Under the pieces are notes generated by a model. It did no database searches, was not told where the DNA came from, and saw only the letters and a program-made list of their open reading frames with translations. Positions 60,101-64,000 of a DNA stretch of 64,000 nucleotides are shown one piece after another; positions within the stretch are counted from its first letter, which is position 1; each line of letters starts with the position of its first letter. The translations under genes were made by a program, and so were the position numbers. The DNA is from Dysidea avara (taxonomy: Eukaryota > Porifera > Demospongiae > Dictyoceratida > Dysideidae), in contig NC_089279.1 in NCBI RefSeq assembly GCF_963678975.1, positions 23,112,004 to 23,176,003 on the forward strand, given 5' to 3'.

Positions 60101-61120
60101 CTCCATTTCAACAGCAGCTGTTTACATGCTATACTATATTTTGATGTATGGAAGCCACTCAATGCTTGTCCAAGACCAGCTGACTGCATTGTGTATCTTG
60201 TCAAGTTCATGTTGCAGGTGGTAAAGTACAAGCATCACATGATTTTGTTGGGCCCCAAAATAGTCAGATGTTGTAAACAGCACATTGTCCCTTTAATCTC
60301 ATCAAAGTTAATAGGATTAACTTTGCATTTGCTATTAGCTTTTCTCTTCGTATACCCAATCAATCTTTTCTTGTAGGTGACAATCAAGCTTCTCACCCAA
60401 CAAGGGAGGCTTTCCCCGTTTCTTCGACGGTAGTGCATCGACACAAATCTCCTCTCCCACCTTTACTTCCTTGGATTTTATAGTTAATTCCCTTCGGTAC
60501 AAATCCCTCCAGTCTCTAACGCTACTTTCTGCAACATCATATTTCCTTGAAGCACTAGCCACACCATGTTCACTGGCAAACTTCCCGATTATCGCTCTTA
60601 AAACTTTTGGTACGTTCCTCTTCTCTTCCCGTTACCCTGTGTACTGGTATCACAAAGCTCGCCATATTCAGCATTGACTACTTTAGGCAAGGTTTTAGGT
60701 GTTTGATGAAAGCCAGAATCGTCATCTGCTGGGCGCAGAAACTTTCGTAACGCCATTACTATCTAACATGTGTCAAACGAGCCTTTAAATGGGCGACTCA
60801 TACAAAATTTTTAAAAGGTTATATTTTTGTGAATAGCAGGTAACCACGAAATCCATGGAAATTTAAACCCCTCGAAATTAAAGTACCCATACAGTAGTTA
60901 CCCCTTTAAAAATAAGGACACCAATTTTTCAGTCATCTATATTACAAACACTATATGTAATGTGTTTTGTTACATTACCTCATTGTTACTGTATGCTGTT
61001 TTACAATGACTTGCTGTTCACTTGTACTGTAGTTACTGTGAAGAGGGCCTGCAAGAAGCAGTGTGTACATTAATATGGGCTGCCCCTCGTTTATCAGCTG
61101 ATATCAAGGAACTTGACGAG
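57185..61120 (+). CDS. IST1, ESCRT-III regulator (5' part; continues past window)
   Basis: Four exons found: 57185-57266, 57491-57567, 57715-57818, 61033-61120, phases 1, 0, 2 and 0 at their ends, all GT-AG. The protein so far is 117 residues: LRLSINRLKLLEKKK, then KARKEIADYIKQRKTDRAKI, then EHIIREDYMVEALEIIELFC, then LIWAAPRLSADIKELDE. This is the N-terminal helical core of the IST1/ESCRT-III fold. By family knowledge IST1 helps ESCRT-III and VPS4 in membrane scission, for example in endosomal sorting and cytokinesis. The next exon (the YGKE region of the family) was not found before 64000, so the gene runs off the edge. Intron 3 (3.2 kb) holds a pogo-like transposon and intron 4 a MITE. Confidence 0.93.
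57313..57337. repeat. Short perfect hairpin in IST1 intron 1
   Basis: AAAACACGCC and GGCGTGTTTT separated by five bases. No known role. Confidence 0.6.
58119..59303 (+). pseudogene. HIRAN domain plus Ulp1-like protease (transposon passenger gene)
   Basis: The ATG at 58119 starts a protein whose frame breaks in a T-run (58134-58140). Beyond it, 58140-58512 encodes a HIRAN-like domain (GYHIYQEILEASCGQTF, NPFDLFAVSVVRAGNIIGHV, PRKISAACSLFLRNRGS). A linker with stops and a KKRK basic patch follows. From 58744 the frame shows a cysteine-protease (C48, Ulp1-like) fold: LDDRVINAAQKML, HCRSSHWILVSSIGC (His at 58930-58932) and VKVYDSLYD (Asp at 58983-58985). The expected catalytic Cys of DCGLF reads CGT, Arg, at 59103-59105. 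A TAA after SSIGC and at least one frameshift near 59040 add to the decay. HIRAN domains bind DNA ends in known proteins and Ulp1-type enzymes cleave ubiquitin-like modifiers; the role in a transposon is unknown. Confidence 0.7.
59364..60756 (-). pseudogene. Pogo/Tigger-like transposase
   Basis: The minus strand from ATG 60756 gives MALRKFLRPADDDSGF, then after a frameshift a helix-turn-helix-like region (IIGKFASEHGVASASRKYDV, SSVRDWRDLYRREL). After a degraded middle, the DDE domain: EDIPPSLVINWDHTATKIVP, FFDVFKGQ, CTDRLQPLDLSVNKPAKDFL. The three catalytic aspartates are all kept (60068-60070, 59716-59718, 59607-59609), the last two about 36 codons apart. Stops and frameshifts (for example between the second and third Asp) inactivate it. 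It would act with the element's own ends. Confidence 0.75.
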
Positions 61121-61528
61121 GTAATGTACTACTGTTTGATGATAGGGTGTATGTAGGCTAGAGCGTCGTGGGATTATGGCTACATGGGATATTGGTTATC
61201 AGTGTCTTGTGGATGATGGGTCTTGGATGCCCCCTGGTCCTGGCTGATGTCCTGGTCCTGGCTGATGTTTACAACTTAAATATGTATGGGGTTATGTAAT
61301 TGGGATTTGCTGATGTATATAGGTACCCGAAGGCGTGTATGTATCAGTGAATCCCGAGCAGTCATGATATGTACCACTCAGGGCATGCTCACCTAATAGG
61401 TGACCTGTATACTCACCCAGTGTGTTTTTACTATCTGATGATTGATTGTGGTTTTTAAAATTTAAGTGTGAGTTAATATAATCACTCTCAGAGCAAAAAT
61501 TATTCATATGCTTCAACATACTATGTTA
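61121..61528. other. IST1 intron 4, left part
   Basis: No exon or repeat boundary seen. Confidence 0.4.
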
Positions 61529-61729
61529 CCATATAGCCTAAATATTTCAAGGGACAAAATTTTCGAGGTTGAACAATATAAAAATTAATTTTTTGCGGAT
61601 ATGTAAACAATCCCATATGTAATATATGGAGGTCTAAATTTTTCAAGGATAAAATTTTCACTGCTAAACTCCAGAAACCTTGAAAAAGTGAAATTTTTCT
61701 CATTCAAAAGATTTATGTAGGCTATACGG
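61529..61729. mobile_element. TA-flanked MITE with CCRTAT ends in IST1 intron
   Basis: A 201-bp element, CCATATAGCCTAAATATTTC at the left and the inverse of CCGTATAGCCTACATAAATC at the right, flanked by TA. The ends resemble those of the pogo-like element at 57982. Confidence 0.75.
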
Positions 61730-62149
61730 TAGTAAACTTAGGATTGTGGGTTTGAATTTTTATTTTTACTTTTTTGTGCATTAAGCCTAATAATTTTGCT
61801 ATTGGGAGAGGAAGTACTACAGGTATATTAGGTGAACTGCTTATTAAATGGCGAATCTAATAATTTATTGCAAGGTGATAGGAGCAACCACTATTGAGTT
61901 ATGGATCATTTTGTTAAGGGTTAGCATGTCTCCTTACCGAAAAGTTACTTACACAGATAGTTTTTGCTTCAACTGTTTTCATTAGGGTATCATTTTGATC
62001 CTTAGTAGAATGACATAAATTGAGTAGCCGTAGGACAGACACTTCAAAATTTTACTGTGCTTTGTGCAAGGCATGTTTATTTATTAAGTTTAAATAGTTT
62101 ATCTATTTTTTATTTTAAATATAGTTTATAGTTTATTAATCCAGTTTTC

Positions 62150-62770
62150 TGGGTAATGTGGGTTAAGCAACACAGAGCTTTGTATTGTGGAATTTGGTTT
62201 AGAGTTTTAGCATAGTTGCACATGTAGTTAAACAATATTCTGTGATGAATGATCACTAAAATAATCATTTGGGCAATGCATGGATGCCTATTTCTACTCA
62301 ACACTCAACATGTGTCAGCCATTGAGCAGAACACAACAATGGAGCTAATTGTGACTGCAACACTGAAATAGGTTAGTAACTTATATTTTTAACTCGCATC
62401 AAAAAACTCACAATGCACTGTAGAAATTAAGTACGTGACCAAAGTATTTTGAAACATGGAGACGTGACTCGCTGTTGACCGCTTCATAACGAGTAAGGCA
62501 CTGTGGTTACAGTGTTCATCTAACATTCTCCAAGTAGCCCAGTGAACAGGCTTTTAATCAATGTGTATTTGTAGGCTACAAGAATTAAGTTACCCCACCT
62601 AGTGTCACCATGTGTGCCCCTATTGTGTAAACACACTTTTCATAATGGTTCAAAGTGTACTGTACTTTTAAACTGCTTTGGCATCAAAGCCATGAGCAAA
62701 CCACTTTCCCATGATATTTCCTGGGCAATATGCTAGCTAAACCACTGAATGGAACCTTTATACATCAACA
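62150..62770. repeat. Dispersed repeat also nested in the 9332 MITE
   Basis: Sequence near 62245-62390 (TGGATGCCTATTTCTAC, CACTGAAATAGGTTAGTAAC) matches 9690-9800. Sequence near 62697-62756 (CCCATGATATTTCCTGGGCA) resembles the 9500 region in inverse. Class unknown. Confidence 0.5.
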
Positions 62771-63906
62771 CTTATTATCATGCATACTGTAGCATATGTA
62801 TGAAATACCAATACAGTGAAACCATTCATTATGACATAAAGAAGGTTCTAATTCCACATAGTTGTTAGTACATGTAGCTCTACATCTGTAGAACCATGTG
62901 TCTGAGAACAGTCATTTGCATCTTCTTGAAAGCCTAGCTATTATATGGCCCTTCTCAAAATCCACCATACCAAGGTGGTATCTTAGGAATTAATTTTCTT
63001 ATGAACTCCCAGGAAAAGGTATGTGTAGCAGATTTCTGTGTTGTCTAAATATCTTCCTTTTTGGAAGGGGAACTAGCGAGAATTCTAGAGTAATCCACTC
63101 TGATCTTGTCATGACCAAAAAATTAGTTACCTTCCTCTTGTGTTTTCCTTTGCAAGTATGTAATGCAGTGTAACCACATTATATAAATGTGACTGGATTT
63201 TGCAAAATCAACCATATGGGTACAAAAGCCTAAACCCAGCCAGCACAAATTAAAGTTGTTGTACTATCGGACTATCAATTTCCACACCAAACTCACCTTC
63301 ATCTCATCGTGAAACTATTACCTTGGCCACTAGACAATTGTCCACCAAAAGTTCCATGCATGTTCTAGGTATTTCAATACATTTTCTGTGAATCAACAAG
63401 GCACCCATATGGGTGATTTTCCAATATTCAGTATCCTTGCACTGCAGATAGTCCAGGGACCAAATTGTTATATTGTTTGTAGTCATAGTGGTATGTTGCA
63501 GAGCATTCATACTAGGTTATGAAATTTAGTTTTCTTTCTTGTGTCATGTCCTTGCCAAGCATCCATTGAAACAAAAGTTTTTTTTTATTTGTAATGGTTT
63601 GCAACGAAATGTGCACAAATAAAACTTGGAGGAGTATGGAATCTGTGCAGATATTTTTTTTTATAAATTTGGTCCCTTGCATCAGTTAACTATTACTTGG
63701 CTGTTGATCTTGGCTATTTACACGTACACTGTAGTGTTGGGTACAGGATCTCCTTTGTAATGAATGGGTTTGTTGAATAGGATGTTGCACTGTAATTGTA
63801 AGCCCTCAACACTGATAGGAATTATAGCAATTGTATTAGTAAAAGTAGTCATGCATTGTGTACTTAAGGACTGTGAACAATAGAAAACTGATCAAGTTTA
63901 GCACTG
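62771..63906. other. IST1 intron, gene-free
   Basis: No next IST1 exon and no other gene seen. Confidence 0.4.
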
Positions 63907-63908
63907 TG

Positions 63909-63983
<75 letters not shown>
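63907..63983. repeat. (GTGC)n microsatellite
   Basis: About 77 bp of pure tetranucleotide, one of the few tandem tetranucleotides in the window beside the 2.9-kb array. Confidence 0.95.
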
Positions 63984-64000
63984 ACTCTAGTCCTTGGATG

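Larger units (their letters stand above)
57982..60894. mobile_element. Pogo-like DNA transposon carrying HIRAN-Ulp1 gene
   Basis: A 2,913-bp element flanked by TA (57980-57981 and 60895-60896). Terminal inverted repeats start CCGTATGGGTATTTAATTTC (left) and CTGTATGGGTACTTTAATTT (inverse right) and pair for over 30 bp. It contains a minus-strand pogo-type transposase remnant and a plus-strand HIRAN plus Ulp1-like gene remnant, convergent. Both are decayed. It lies in IST1 intron 3 and interrupts no exon. Confidence 0.85.

Overview
The window is eukaryotic and animal. It holds spliced genes with GT-AG introns, several of them only 46-76 bp long, and recognisably metazoan domains: SRCR repeats, a SOCS6-type SH2/SOCS-box protein, IST1, CARD and Kelch. 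Gene density is low and mobile DNA is abundant and nested (hAT, pogo-like, Harbinger-like, LINEs, foldback MITEs). Small introns with this gene set suggest an early-branching animal, most likely a demosponge. That placement is inference from gene content; no species marker is visible.

Layout. 1-6.8 kb is repeats only: a tRNA-like SINE, a MITE, a TG microsatellite and degraded LINE pieces, one split by a hAT MITE with an exact 8-bp target duplication. 6.8-18.3 kb is a minus-strand SRCR receptor gene: three SRCR domains, one membrane helix and a PPxY-bearing tail. Its last intron (about 7.5 kb) hosts a near-intact hAT transposon. 18.3-30 kb is repeats, including a perfect 2.9-kb (GGCA)n array, a 620-bp tandem duplication and hAT-type MITEs. 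30.2-44.3 kb holds three minus-strand members of one family, two intact genes and one Kelch remnant; the intact ones join an N-terminal CARD to C-terminal Kelch repeats. 46.7-49.2 kb has two LINE copies lying tail to tail, followed by a plus-strand gene for a secreted 16-cysteine protein (49.3-50.0 kb). 55.8-61.1 kb holds a SOCS6-like gene and IST1, head to head across 168 bp. IST1 intron 3 contains a decayed pogo-like transposon that also carries a HIRAN plus Ulp1-like protease gene. The rest of IST1 runs off the right edge.

Functional picture. SRCR receptors, CARD-Kelch proteins and SOCS6 all suggest extracellular recognition and intracellular signalling, possibly innate immunity, but nothing in the sequence shows that they work together. 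The least ordinary items are the CARD-Kelch family, the pogo element with its HIRAN-Ulp1 passenger, and the giant tetranucleotide array, which sits at the site where sister copies of the same dispersed repeat carry other tetranucleotide tracts. Coordinates of exons were derived by hand from splice consensus and reading-frame continuity; no search or alignment program was run.
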